NCBI GenBank assembly: GCA_938037185.1
Contig: CALHQK010000154.1
Location: 1 to 21,442 of the forward strand
Length of the DNA stretch: 21,442 bases
Source: an uncultured Riemerella sp.
Lineage (GTDB): Bacteria; Bacteroidota; Bacteroidia; Flavobacteriales; Weeksellaceae
Direction of reading: 5' to 3'
The notes beneath the pieces are model-generated. The model did no database searches and had not been told where the DNA came from. It was given only the letters and a program-made list of their open reading frames with translations. Each line of letters begins with the position of its first letter. Within the stretch, counting starts at the first letter, position 1. Of the stretch, positions 1 through 7,452 are shown in pieces. Made by a program: the position numbers and the translations under genes.

Positions 1-22
1 ACATTGCTTGTACTGTTTCCAT
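1..22 (-). CDS. atpE: ATP synthase F0 subunit c, 5' fragment (first 7 codons)
   Basis: An ATG at 22-20 on the minus strand opens a frame reading METVQAM that leaves the window. It lies 47 bp downstream of the atpB stop, which is where the proteolipid c-ring subunit gene follows subunit a in bacterial F0 operons. Only seven residues are visible, so the identity rests on gene order rather than sequence. It is probably cotranscribed with atpB, since no terminator-like hairpin is visible in the gap. Confidence 0.6.
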
Positions 23-69
23 AATAAAAAATATTTAGTTAAAATTATTATTCAAAATTAAAATTCTTT

Positions 70-1158
70 TTAGTGTCCTTCTGCATGCCCATGCGCATCA
101 TCGTGACTATGTTCTGCTACTGCAATACCAATATATAAAGCTGATAATATTGTAAATATATACGCTTGTAGAGCCGCAACTAACAATTCCAAGATAGAAA
201 CGAATAACGCCAATGGCACAGAAACCGCTCCTAAAGCTGCATTTTTGAAAATAAATATCAATGAAATAATACTTAAAATCATAATGTGTCCAGCTGTAAT
301 GTTCGCCATAAGACGCATAGTCAATGAGAATGGTTTAGTGAAAATACCTATAATCTCCAATGGAATCATAATCGGCTTTAGCAAAAATGGAACTGGCGGC
401 CAGAAAATGTGTTTCCAATAATCTTTATTCGCATTCAATAAGATAGTAAACAATGTAAATAAAGAAAGCACTAATGTAACTGCTATATTACCCGTAAGGT
501 TAGCCCCACCAGGGAAAAACGGAACAAGTCCTATTAAGTTATTCAACCAAATAAAGAAGAATATTGTCAATAAGAACGGCATAAACTTCTTATAATGTTT
601 AGAACCGATATTCGGAATTGCAATCCCATCTCTTATCAATAGTACAACTGGCTCGAAAAATCTTGCTACTCCAGTAGGCACTAAAGATTTTTTGTAAGAA
701 TTTGCCATCGAAATGAATAATCCTAAGATAATCAAAACAGAAATGAACAATGCAAAAACATTCTTAGTAATAGAAAGGTCGTAAAACACCTTTTCAGTTC
801 CTTTGAACAAATCTGGAATTTGTGCTTTTTCCAAACCTTCTTTATTCACTAAAACGCCATGCTCCAAAGTATATCCATCAATCACTTCTCCATGAGCTAC
901 ACTACTTGACATAAAAACATGCCAACCTTTCTCATCCTTCACAATCACTGGCAAAGGAATAGTAATATGAAATTCTCCCTCTTTACCTTCATTCAAAGTA
1001 GCAATATGCCACTCATGAGTATCATAAATGTGATGATTGATAAGTTCAGAAGGATTAAAGGCCTTTTCACCTCCATCTGCATGTTCACTAGCAAGAGCAG
1101 TATTCCCAAACAGCATGAACATCAAAACAAAAAATAGTGAATAAATTCTCTGGTTCAT
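70..1158 (-). CDS. atpB: F0F1 ATP synthase subunit a
   Basis: This is the membrane subunit that provides the two proton half-channels and passes protons to the c-ring. The 362-residue protein begins with a signal-like segment (residues 1-23, ending ALAS). A periplasmic-type extension containing HHIYDTHEWH follows, and then a polytopic membrane region from about residue 133. The essential arginine is R282 in the motif SLTMRLMANITAGH, equivalent to E. coli R210. The long N-terminal extension is typical of Bacteroidota and makes the protein longer than the E. coli subunit (about 270 aa). The C-terminus is rich in His and Asp (EHSHDDAHGHAEGH). The ATG at 1158 sits 20 nt after a TATATTTG promoter element at 1186-1179, so atpB may be transcribed from its own start as well as with the upstream gene. 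atpE follows. Confidence 0.97.
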   Translation of the reverse strand: MNQRIYSLFFVLMFMLFGNTALASEHADGGEKAFNPSELINHHIYDTHEWHIATLNEGKEGEFHITIPLPVIVKDEKGWHVFMSSSVAHGEVIDGYTLEHGVLVNKEGLEKAQIPDLFKGTEKVFYDLSITKNVFALFISVLIILGLFISMANSYKKSLVPTGVARFFEPVVLLIRDGIAIPNIGSKHYKKFMPFLLTIFFFIWLNNLIGLVPFFPGGANLTGNIAVTLVLSLFTLFTILLNANKDYWKHIFWPPVPFLLKPIMIPLEIIGIFTKPFSLTMRLMANITAGHIMILSIISLIFIFKNAALGAVSVPLALFVSILELLVAALQAYIFTILSALYIGIAVAEHSHDDAHGHAEGH

Positions 1159-1178
1159 TTCTTATTTTTATTGATTTG

Positions 1179-1186
1179 CAAATATA
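1179..1186 (-). promoter_or_regulatory. Promoter -7 element for atpB
   Basis: TATATTTG on the minus strand matches the Bacteroidota consensus TAnnTTTG and lies 20 nt before the atpB ATG. No good TTG -33 box is visible at the expected distance. The call rests on the motif, its position, and the same arrangement before many genes in this window. Confidence 0.5.
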
Positions 1187-1213
1187 CTTAAATAAATTAA
1201 GTTTTAAAAATAA

Positions 1214-1642
1214 TTATAATTGATTTTTATCAGATTTTTGATTATTCTTTATTTCTCTAAGAACAGAATGGTATAGGGGTATGGATAACAGAAGAAAAAC
1301 AAGAGCCAAAAACATCACTAAGACCTCATTTTTCTTAATTACAAACATCCACAAAAACGCCCAAAGAATATCTTTTCCGAAATTCATAGCCATGAAAGCC
1401 ATCACTGCCATAGGCATTTTTTTTAATCCTTTATACATTCTGAAAAGCAGAATATTAAGAAAAAGGAATGAGAAAAAAATCCCTACTATATATATATAAT
1501 ACTCAAAATATAGATAGAGAAAAATCCCCATAAATACAGTGGCAAATGCATAAATAACGGCATCTATTTTATTCAAAACAAAGAGTTTTTGCAAAAATAC
1601 CACTTTTATTTCAAAAACAAAACTATAATACCTGAAAAACAC
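1214..1642 (-). CDS. Small polytopic membrane protein, AtpI-like position (function unassigned)
   Basis: A hydrophobic protein of up to 142 residues with about four membrane segments and a polar, lysine-rich C-terminal tail (REIKNNQKSDKNQL). It lies directly upstream of atpB, where many bacteria carry a small AtpI-like protein that assists c-ring assembly or ion supply. I see no diagnostic motif, so AtpI is a position-based inference. The start is uncertain. The longest frame begins with GTG at 1642, but a well-spaced promoter (TTG at 1620-1618, 18 nt, TATTTTTG at 1599-1592) lies inside it. If that promoter is used, translation would begin downstream, best at the TTG at 1576 (MNKIDAVIYAFA, 120 aa). 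The strong terminator between this gene and secG supports an independent promoter. Because atpZ usually accompanies this gene, its absence here is notable. Confidence 0.75.
   Translation of the reverse strand: MFFRYYSFVFEIKVVFLQKLFVLNKIDAVIYAFATVFMGIFLYLYFEYYIYIVGIFFSFLFLNILLFRMYKGLKKMPMAVMAFMAMNFGKDILWAFLWMFVIKKNEVLVMFLALVFLLLSIPLYHSVLREIKNNQKSDKNQL
1592..1620 (-). promoter_or_regulatory. Promoter for the atp cluster (TTG-N18-TATTTTTG)
   Basis: On the minus strand TTG (1620-1618) is separated by 18 nt from TATTTTTG (1599-1592), a full match to the flavobacterial consensus TTG-N17-23-TAnnTTTG. It lies after the secG terminator and inside the longest frame of the AtpI-like gene, so it argues for an internal start near 1576. 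Confidence 0.5.
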
Positions 1643-1672
1643 TTTCTTTTAATTTTTTACTAATATAAAAAA

Positions 1673-1703
1673 ATCGGTTTAAAGAAATTCGCTTTAAACC
1701 GAT
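1673..1703 (-). terminator. Rho-independent terminator of secG
   Basis: A perfect 12-bp inverted repeat (atcggtttaaag / ctttaaaccgat) flanks a 7-nt loop. On the minus strand it is followed at once by a run of about seven T. It starts 25 bp after the secG stop and separates secG from the atp genes. Confidence 0.88.
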
Positions 1704-1727
1704 ACTTACATAATTATTAACCCAAAC

Positions 1728-2063
1728 TTATTTTGTTTTTGCTGTATCATCAGACTTCACTGGTGCCTTTGTTGCATTGCTTGGTGCAGCAGTCTGAGGC
1801 TTTCCATTTGGTACCACAACCGCAGAAGGCTTCGCTGTAAGCACCACACTTAAGAAAATAAGCCCCACTACGACGCCTCCAAGCGTCCATGTCGCTTTCT
1901 CCATGAAATCATTAGTTCTCTGTATCCCAAAAGAAGCAGAAGATGTTCCTCCAAAAGTTCCTGAAAGCCCTCCTCCTTTAGGATTTTGAGCTAATATAAT
2001 GATAGCCAATAAGATACACGCTATGATAATTACCGTCATTAATAAAATAAATATAGTACTCAT
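1728..2063 (-). CDS. secG: Preprotein translocase subunit SecG
   Basis: This is a small accessory subunit of the SecYEG inner-membrane channel. The 111-residue protein has two membrane segments (about residues 4-23 and 52-75). They flank the conserved cytoplasmic loop with QNPKGGGLSGTFGG, which is diagnostic of SecG. The tail is rich in Pro, Ala, Thr and Lys, and such tails vary in this phylum. I chose the ATG at 2063 rather than the upstream in-frame ATG at 2087. The upstream one lies inside a TATATTTG promoter element (2092-2085), and the sequence from 2063 begins with a typical MSTIFILLM segment. The gene stands alone: its promoter is divergent from the DUF2339 gene and a strong hairpin terminator follows. 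Confidence 0.95.
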   Translation of the reverse strand: MSTIFILLMTVIIIACILLAIIILAQNPKGGGLSGTFGGTSSASFGIQRTNDFMEKATWTLGGVVVGLIFLSVVLTAKPSAVVVPNGKPQTAAPSNATKAPVKSDDTAKTK

Positions 2064-2084
2064 TTTAATTCTATGTTTAGTCGG

Positions 2085-2092
2085 CAAATATA
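2085..2092 (-). promoter_or_regulatory. Promoter -7 element for secG
   Basis: TATATTTG on the minus strand lies 21 nt before the secG ATG at 2063. It overlaps the longer in-frame ATG at 2087, which could not be translated from a transcript starting near 2078, so it decides the start codon. Confidence 0.55.
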
Positions 2093-2148
2093 ATAATTTT
2101 CTTTAACATGAAAAAATAGATTTTACAAAAACTTTAACAATAAAATTG

Positions 2149-2156
2149 TAAATTTG
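2149..2156 (+). promoter_or_regulatory. Promoter -7 element for the DUF2339-DUF3999 pair
   Basis: TAAATTTG matches TAnnTTTG and lies 18 nt before the ATG at 2175. It overlaps the TTG that would begin the longest frame (2154), so it supports the ATG. With the secG element it forms a compact divergent promoter region of about 110 bp. Confidence 0.5.
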
Positions 2157-2174
2157 CCTAAATTTATACAAAAG

Positions 2175-4526
2175 ATGAATCCGCAAAAGATAAATGAATT
2201 AGAACAAAAGATAAACAATCTGCTGTATAGACAAACCGTTGTTTACAACGAAATAAAACAGCTGGAGAATGAATTAGCTGAGTTAAAAAGACAAAGCGAT
2301 TTTTCTTCCGTGTCAGCAGCAAATACAGTAAAAATTCCAGTTGAAAAACCTGCTGAAAGACCAACTGAGACACCAGCTGAAAAAGCAACTGAAAAACCAG
2401 TTATAACAGCACCTACCGCTCCTAAGCCGCAGATTTCTGCTCCTAAAATAAACCTTCCTAAACAACCATCTGATTTAGAGAAGATTATAGGAGAAAGCTG
2501 GATTAATAAAATCGGGATTCTCATTGTGGTAATCGGTGTTGCCATCGGAGCTAAATATTCCATTGAAAATGAACTTATCAGCCCTCTTACACGAATTATA
2601 CTCGGATATCTGGTGGGAATCGGGCTGCTTGGTTTTGGAATCAAACTAAAACCGAAATTTGAGGGATATAGCGCAGTTTTGGTAAGCGGAGCCATCTCTA
2701 TTTTCTATTTTATCACCTATTTTGCATATAGTTTTTACAGCCTCATTCCGCAGGTTTTAGCTTTTGTGATGATGCTGATATTCACAGCTTTTACGGTATT
2801 CACTGCGATAAAATACAACCGTGTGGTGATTGCCCACATTGGGCTTATAGGAGCTTATGCTGTTCCATTCCTTCTTTCATCAGGCTCTGGAAGAGTGGAT
2901 ATTTTGTTCAGCTATATGCTCATAATCAACCTTGGAATTTTATTTATTTCTATAAAAAAAGACTGGAAAACCCTGCATTATAGCGCTTTCTTTTTCACTT
3001 GGATGATATATGGCTCTTGGTTTGCAAATAAATCTTTTGATTCAAATCTGCAAGGATATGAAGCGCTGGGAATAGGCTTTGCTACGGCATTTTTCTTGGT
3101 TTTCTACGGAGTTTCTTTATTTAACAATATCATTTCAAAAGAAAAATTGGATAAAGTAAATATTATCCTCATTCTATTGAATTCATTTATTTACTTTGGG
3201 ATTGGATTTGGTATTTTTAATGGACATAGTATATTAGATTCCTATTTAGGATTATTTACTTTGTTTAATGCTATTATTCATTTTGCTGTTTTATTCTTTA
3301 TCAAATCGAAAAAACTTGCAGATTCTACCTTGTTCTACTCCACATTAGGGATGGTTTTCACTTTCATTACGATTGCGATACCGATACAGCTGGACGGAAA
3401 CTGGGTAACACTTATGTGGACAGCCCAAGGAGTTATTTTGTTTTGGCTTGGAAAAACAAAAAATATCCCTATTTACGAAAAAATATCCCTCCCTATACTT
3501 GGACTTGCTTTTCTAAGTTTTCTCGAAGACTGGGCTCGTTATCGTTATGCTGTTAATTTAGATATTCATGCTTTCTGGAATATCAATTTCCTAACAGGGG
3601 TTTTTACTATTTTAGGATATGGTTTTGTTGTTTATCTTTCAAGAAAACACCCTGATCCAGAAATTGAAAAATATAGTCCTTTTAATACTATAAAATCTTT
3701 CTATCTACCAGTTTTATTAGTATTGACAGCGTATCTTACTTTTAGAAATGAGATTGCATACTATTTTGATTATTGGTACGAAAGTTCGGCTGTTTTTGTT
3801 CGTGAGAAAGGAGATGAATACAATGAATACAACAATGATATCGGCATTTTTAGAAACATATACCTCCTTGCCTACTCTCTGGTATTCTTTGGAGGAATGG
3901 CTCTACTGAATTTCTATAAATTCAAGAACAAAATTTTAGGCGTTTCGTCCATTGTTATCGGGCTTCTAGTATTATTTGCCGCTCAGACTTACGGGCTGGG
4001 AGAACTTGGGGAACTTCGTTATTCCTATATTGATGGGCATTATAGCAAGTATTTTGATGTTAGTATCAACTATATTTTGGTGCGATATCTGCTCTGGGGG
4101 GCTGCCGGCTTTACGCTTTGGGCGATTTTCAAAAATGCGAAAACCCAACTGGAAAATACAAAATTTCATATTTTCTTAGAAGCAGTGATTCATATTTCTA
4201 TTCTTAATTTCTTAAGCAATGAACTAGTAACTTGGTTGCATATCGCTGGTTATCAAGACATTTTCAAACTAGGACTGAGCATCCTTTGGAGCGTTTATTC
4301 GCTTATTTTGGTAAGCCTTGGGATTTACAAGAAGAAGAAACATCTCAGAATTTTTGCCCTCGTGTTGTTCGGCATCACTTTGGCTAAATTATTCTTGTAC
4401 GATATCTCTAATCTCAGCACGATTTCTAAAACTATCGTATTGATAATCTTAGGGTTACTACTTCTTATCATTTCATTTTTATACAATAAATTTAAAGACA
4501 AAATCGGTGATGAAACTAAAAATTAA
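2175..4526 (+). CDS. DUF2339 family polytopic membrane protein
   Basis: A 783-residue protein beginning at ATG 2175. Residues 1-45 form a short charged coiled coil (KINELEQKINNLL... LENELAELKR). A Pro/Thr/Glu-rich linker with EKPAERPTETPAEKATEKP-type repeats follows to about residue 100. Then comes SWINKIGILIVVIGVAIGAKY and a long run of roughly 20 or more hydrophobic segments to the C-terminus. This arrangement matches the DUF2339 family of predicted multi-pass membrane proteins, whose biochemical role I do not know. The stop codon overlaps the next gene by 17 bp. That gene encodes a secreted, membrane-anchored DUF3999 protein, so the two products probably act together in the envelope. Base composition matches the neighbours, with no sign of transfer. 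Confidence 0.9.
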   Translation: MNPQKINELEQKINNLLYRQTVVYNEIKQLENELAELKRQSDFSSVSAANTVKIPVEKPAERPTETPAEKATEKPVITAPTAPKPQISAPKINLPKQPSDLEKIIGESWINKIGILIVVIGVAIGAKYSIENELISPLTRIILGYLVGIGLLGFGIKLKPKFEGYSAVLVSGAISIFYFITYFAYSFYSLIPQVLAFVMMLIFTAFTVFTAIKYNRVVIAHIGLIGAYAVPFLLSSGSGRVDILFSYMLIINLGILFISIKKDWKTLHYSAFFFTWMIYGSWFANKSFDSNLQGYEALGIGFATAFFLVFYGVSLFNNIISKEKLDKVNIILILLNSFIYFGIGFGIFNGHSILDSYLGLFTLFNAIIHFAVLFFIKSKKLADSTLFYSTLGMVFTFITIAIPIQLDGNWVTLMWTAQGVILFWLGKTKNIPIYEKISLPILGLAFLSFLEDWARYRYAVNLDIHAFWNINFLTGVFTILGYGFVVYLSRKHPDPEIEKYSPFNTIKSFYLPVLLVLTAYLTFRNEIAYYFDYWYESSAVFVREKGDEYNEYNNDIGIFRNIYLLAYSLVFFGGMALLNFYKFKNKILGVSSIVIGLLVLFAAQTYGLGELGELRYSYIDGHYSKYFDVSINYILVRYLLWGAAGFTLWAIFKNAKTQLENTKFHIFLEAVIHISILNFLSNELVTWLHIAGYQDIFKLGLSILWSVYSLILVSLGIYKKKKHLRIFALVLFGITLAKLFLYDISNLSTISKTIVLIILGLLLLIISFLYNKFKDKIGDETKN

Positions 4527-5784
4527 ATCCATATTTTCATTAATTTTCTTGGGAATTTCTGCTTTGGGATTTGCTCAGAAAAATGATTTTTCATTCAAAA
4601 GAGCCATAAAACCAAACCCTGCCACCGAGTGGAACAAGATAGAAATTCCCTTGCCAATGTATGAAAAATTGAACCAAAATTTTTCTGACATTAGGATTTA
4701 TCAGCTTTTAGGAAAAGATTCGCTGGAAGTTCCGTATTTGCTGTCCAAAACGCAATTTGCTTCCCTTGAAAATGAAACTACTGAATACATCGGTTTTAAA
4801 ATCCTAAACCAGACCAAAACTACTGATGGATACTATTTTACGCTGGAAAGTCCCATCACAGCGGACATAGAGGAAATTGACCTGCATTTTTCTAATCAAA
4901 ATTTTGATTGGAAAATAACCTTGGAAGGCAGCCACGACCAAAAACAATGGTTTTCTATTTTGGAAAATTACCGAATACTTTCTATACAAAATAGCAAAAC
5001 TGATTACAATTTCCAGCTACTGGCTTTCGAAAAAACGAATTATAAATTTTACCGAATTTTCATTCCTAGTAAAGAAACTCCTATTTTGCAAAGGGCTTCT
5101 ATGCAGGAGAAATTCACACCAAAAATAGAATTTAATAAACTGTTAATCAACAACATAAAACAAACCAACAGCACAAAAGACAAGAACTCTGTCATCACTT
5201 TTTCTCTACCCTACAAAATCCCTATTTATTCGCTGATTTTGAATATAGAGAAAAACGATGCTTTTTCGCGCCCTATAGAGATTAAATACCTGGTGGACAG
5301 CGTAAAAACAGAAAAAGGCTGGGTAAAAAATTATGAAACTTTTTACTACGGAAAAATCATTTACTACGGAGCAAAGGATTTAGATTTTTCATTTTCAAAT
5401 AATGATGTGATATGGGCAAAGGACTTCCAAATTATCATTGAGAATCAAGACAATGCGCCTATTACTGTAAAATCTATCAATGCTGTTTCGCCTAAATATT
5501 TTATTTATTTTAAACCAAAAAACGAAGAAAACTATTTTCTATTTTATGGAAATAAAAAATCTTCCCTTCCAGAATATGATTTAAAATTGATAGAAGACAA
5601 GGTTTTCAAACTATCAAAAGCTGATGCAAGCCTCTCTGATGAGGAAAAACTCCCTAAAAAGGAAAAACCCACCAAAGAACCTTTATTCAAGGACAAAGGC
5701 TGGCTTTGGGGGGTGATGATTCTTATTATCTGTATTTTAGGATTTTTCAGCCACAGAATGCTTTCTACAAAGCAGGAAGAGTAG
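4510..5784 (+). CDS. DUF3999-like exported, membrane-anchored protein
   Basis: A 424-residue protein with an N-terminal signal peptide (residues 1-23, MKLKIKSIF...GFAQ) and a single C-terminal membrane segment (about residues 395-413, WGVMILIICILGFF). A short cytoplasmic tail follows. The middle is beta-rich, with sections such as IEIPLPMYEKLNQNFSDIRI and WKITLEGSHDQKQWF that resemble discoidin/carbohydrate-binding-like folds. This matches DUF3999, which often sits beside DUF2339, but no activity is known to me. The longest frame starts one codon earlier at GTG 4507; I prefer ATG 4510. The start lies inside the end of the DUF2339 gene (17-bp overlap), so translational coupling is likely. The TAG stop at 5782-5784 directly abuts the stop of the convergent methyltransferase gene. 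Confidence 0.88.
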   Translation: MKLKIKSIFSLIFLGISALGFAQKNDFSFKRAIKPNPATEWNKIEIPLPMYEKLNQNFSDIRIYQLLGKDSLEVPYLLSKTQFASLENETTEYIGFKILNQTKTTDGYYFTLESPITADIEEIDLHFSNQNFDWKITLEGSHDQKQWFSILENYRILSIQNSKTDYNFQLLAFEKTNYKFYRIFIPSKETPILQRASMQEKFTPKIEFNKLLINNIKQTNSTKDKNSVITFSLPYKIPIYSLILNIEKNDAFSRPIEIKYLVDSVKTEKGWVKNYETFYYGKIIYYGAKDLDFSFSNNDVIWAKDFQIIIENQDNAPITVKSINAVSPKYFIYFKPKNEENYFLFYGNKKSSLPEYDLKLIEDKVFKLSKADASLSDEEKLPKKEKPTKEPLFKDKGWLWGVMILIICILGFFSHRMLSTKQEE

Positions 5785-6987
5785 TTATTTTCTCTCTATC
5801 AGTGCCATGTAGAAACCATCATAGCCATCGCTCGGCATGATACTTTCCTCCTTCACGAGGGCAAATTCTGCATTTTCGGCAAGGAATTTTCTGACCTGTT
5901 CTCCGTTTTCAGATGGAAGAATGGAGCATGTGGCATAGACCATTTTTCCTCCTTTTTTCAGGATTTTAGAGTAGTTTTGCAGAATATTTTCCTGCTCGGT
6001 TTTTATTCTGTTGATGAAATCTTCATCTATTTTCCACTTGCTGTCAGGATTTCTTTTCAGTACTCCAAGTCCTGAGCATGGAGCATCTATCAGAAGTCTG
6101 TCTGCCGTGTTATGAAGCCTTTTGATGACTTTATTATCTTCTATAAATCTGGTTTCTATGTTGAAAGCTCCCGCCCGTTTTGCTCTTCGTTTCAGCTCGG
6201 CAAGTTTCCATTCGTAGATGTCCAATGCTATTATCTGCCCTTTATTCTTCATCAATGCCGCGATATGAAGGGTTTTCCCTCCTGCACCTGCACAGGCATC
6301 TACCACTCTCATTCCTACTTTTACATCCAAGAGTTCGGCTATTTTTTGTGATGAAGCATCCTGCACCTCGAAAAAACCTTCCTTAAAGGCCGATGTCAGA
6401 AATACATTTTTCTTTTCTTCCAGCTGGACAGCATCTGGGTAACCTCTTAATACAAAGGAATTTACGCCCTCTTCTTTTAAAATTTCTACAAGATTTTCTG
6501 CTGAAATTTTGAGTGAATTTGCCCTCAAAATCACAGGCGCCTGCTCATTGAGAGCGGACATTTCTTTTTCCCATTTTGCTCCCAGTTCTTTTTCAAACAA
6601 ACCTGCCAGCCAGTCTGGAACAGAATGTTCTATGGCTTTGGTAGGAAATGTTTTTTTGTCCAATTTAGACAAAATTCCACCTGTTTTTATTCCATCAAAT
6701 TCATCAAATTTTTTGTATTTCACCTTTTTCCAAAGAAGATAAGCCAAAATCAAGTTATAGATATTAGACGGCTTTGTCCCCTCGCCCATGTAGTATTCTA
6801 GGCGTTTTTTCCAGCGGACCATATCATAGAATATCTCCGAAACTACCTGCCTGTCGACACTTCCCCATTTTTTATGAGCCTTTAGTAATCGCTCTAAAAC
6901 TTTATCAGCATATTTTTTATCCTGAAAAAAAGTCTCCTCCAATGCATCATGAATTCCTATCAGTAAGTTGCGGTGTATCAATTCCAT
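5785..6987 (-). CDS. RsmB/Fmu-type RNA cytosine-C5 methyltransferase
   Basis: A SAM-dependent rRNA (cytosine-5) methyltransferase of the RsmB/NOP2/Sun family, 400 residues from the ATG at 6987. The N-terminal part (about 1-140) resembles the NusB-like RNA-binding region. SAM motif I is VVDACAGAGGKTLH (residues 228-241) and motif IV is DAPCSGLGVLKRNPDSKW, with C304. Motif VI is YATCSILPSEN, with C354, the expected nucleophile; C304 would assist product release. The target by analogy is a 16S cytosine, but paralogues such as RsmF cannot be excluded. A longer frame begins at TTG 7017, which lies inside a TATTTTTG promoter element (7022-7015), so I chose the ATG. The stop codon touches that of the DUF3999 gene, and no terminator hairpin is visible between them. 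Confidence 0.93.
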   Translation of the reverse strand: MELIHRNLLIGIHDALEETFFQDKKYADKVLERLLKAHKKWGSVDRQVVSEIFYDMVRWKKRLEYYMGEGTKPSNIYNLILAYLLWKKVKYKKFDEFDGIKTGGILSKLDKKTFPTKAIEHSVPDWLAGLFEKELGAKWEKEMSALNEQAPVILRANSLKISAENLVEILKEEGVNSFVLRGYPDAVQLEEKKNVFLTSAFKEGFFEVQDASSQKIAELLDVKVGMRVVDACAGAGGKTLHIAALMKNKGQIIALDIYEWKLAELKRRAKRAGAFNIETRFIEDNKVIKRLHNTADRLLIDAPCSGLGVLKRNPDSKWKIDEDFINRIKTEQENILQNYSKILKKGGKMVYATCSILPSENGEQVRKFLAENAEFALVKEESIMPSDGYDGFYMALIERK

Positions 6988-7014
6988 TCTATCAAGGTAT
7001 AAATTAAATTTCTG

Positions 7015-7022
7015 CAAAAATA
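7015..7022 (-). promoter_or_regulatory. Promoter -7 element for the RsmB-like gene
   Basis: TATTTTTG on the minus strand lies 27 nt before the ATG at 6987 and excludes the longer TTG start. It is divergent from the phnA promoter about 55 bp away. Confidence 0.5.
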
Positions 7023-7077
7023 CATTTTTAAGAGCAGACTTAAAAATATTAGATTTTTAAAAATTATCGTTTTTCAC

Positions 7078-7085
7078 TATCTTTG
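7078..7085 (+). promoter_or_regulatory. Promoter -7 element for phnA-yceI
   Basis: TATCTTTG followed by CA matches TAnnTTTG and lies 27 nt before the ATG at 7113. No clear -33 TTG is visible. Confidence 0.5.
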
Positions 7086-7112
7086 CAACATTAAATTTTA
7101 AAATATAAAATT

Positions 7113-7451
7113 ATGAGCGATTCTATAATTTGTCCAAACTGCGGTTCGGAATTTACTTATGAAAATGGTGATTTAATGGCTTGTTCGCAATGCTTCCACG
7201 AGTGGAATCCTGCGGAAGAGTCTGCAAACAGCGGTGATAAAGTTTTGGATGCCAATGGCAACGAGCTTCAGAATGGAGATACCGTAGTTGTCATCAAAGA
7301 CCTGCCTGTAAAAGGGGCTCCTAAGCCTGTAAAATCGGGAACAAAAGTGAAAAATATCCGTTTGAATCCCGATAGCGACCATAACATAGACTGCAAAATA
7401 GACGGCTTCGGGTCTATGGCTTTAAAATCTGAATTTGTGAAAAAAGCATAA
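7113..7451 (+). CDS. PhnA/YjdM-family zinc-ribbon protein
   Basis: A 112-residue cytoplasmic protein with an N-terminal zinc ribbon made of C7-P-N-C10 and C24-S-Q-C27. A conserved PhnA C-terminal domain follows (about residues 48-112, NGDTVVVIKDLPVKG...SMALKSEFVKK). The family is named after an E. coli gene near the phosphonate operon but has no demonstrated role in phosphonate breakdown. No phosphonate genes are present here, so I do not assign that function. It starts 27 nt after a TATCTTTG element. Its stop is one base from the ATG of the YceI lipoprotein gene, which suggests a two-gene operon. Confidence 0.9.
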   Translation: MSDSIICPNCGSEFTYENGDLMACSQCFHEWNPAEESANSGDKVLDANGNELQNGDTVVVIKDLPVKGAPKPVKSGTKVKNIRLNPDSDHNIDCKIDGFGSMALKSEFVKKA

Positions 7452-7452
7452 A

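Noticed and set aside
2243..2695. A 150-aa minus-strand frame opposite the DUF2339 N-terminus
   Set aside because: It is a low-complexity shadow of the Pro/Thr/Glu linker on the plus strand and has no promoter or family resemblance.
7113..7451. Phosphonoacetate hydrolase or phosphonate-use function for the PhnA-like gene
   Set aside because: This family is a zinc-ribbon protein that only shares a name with that activity, and no phosphonate genes are present.
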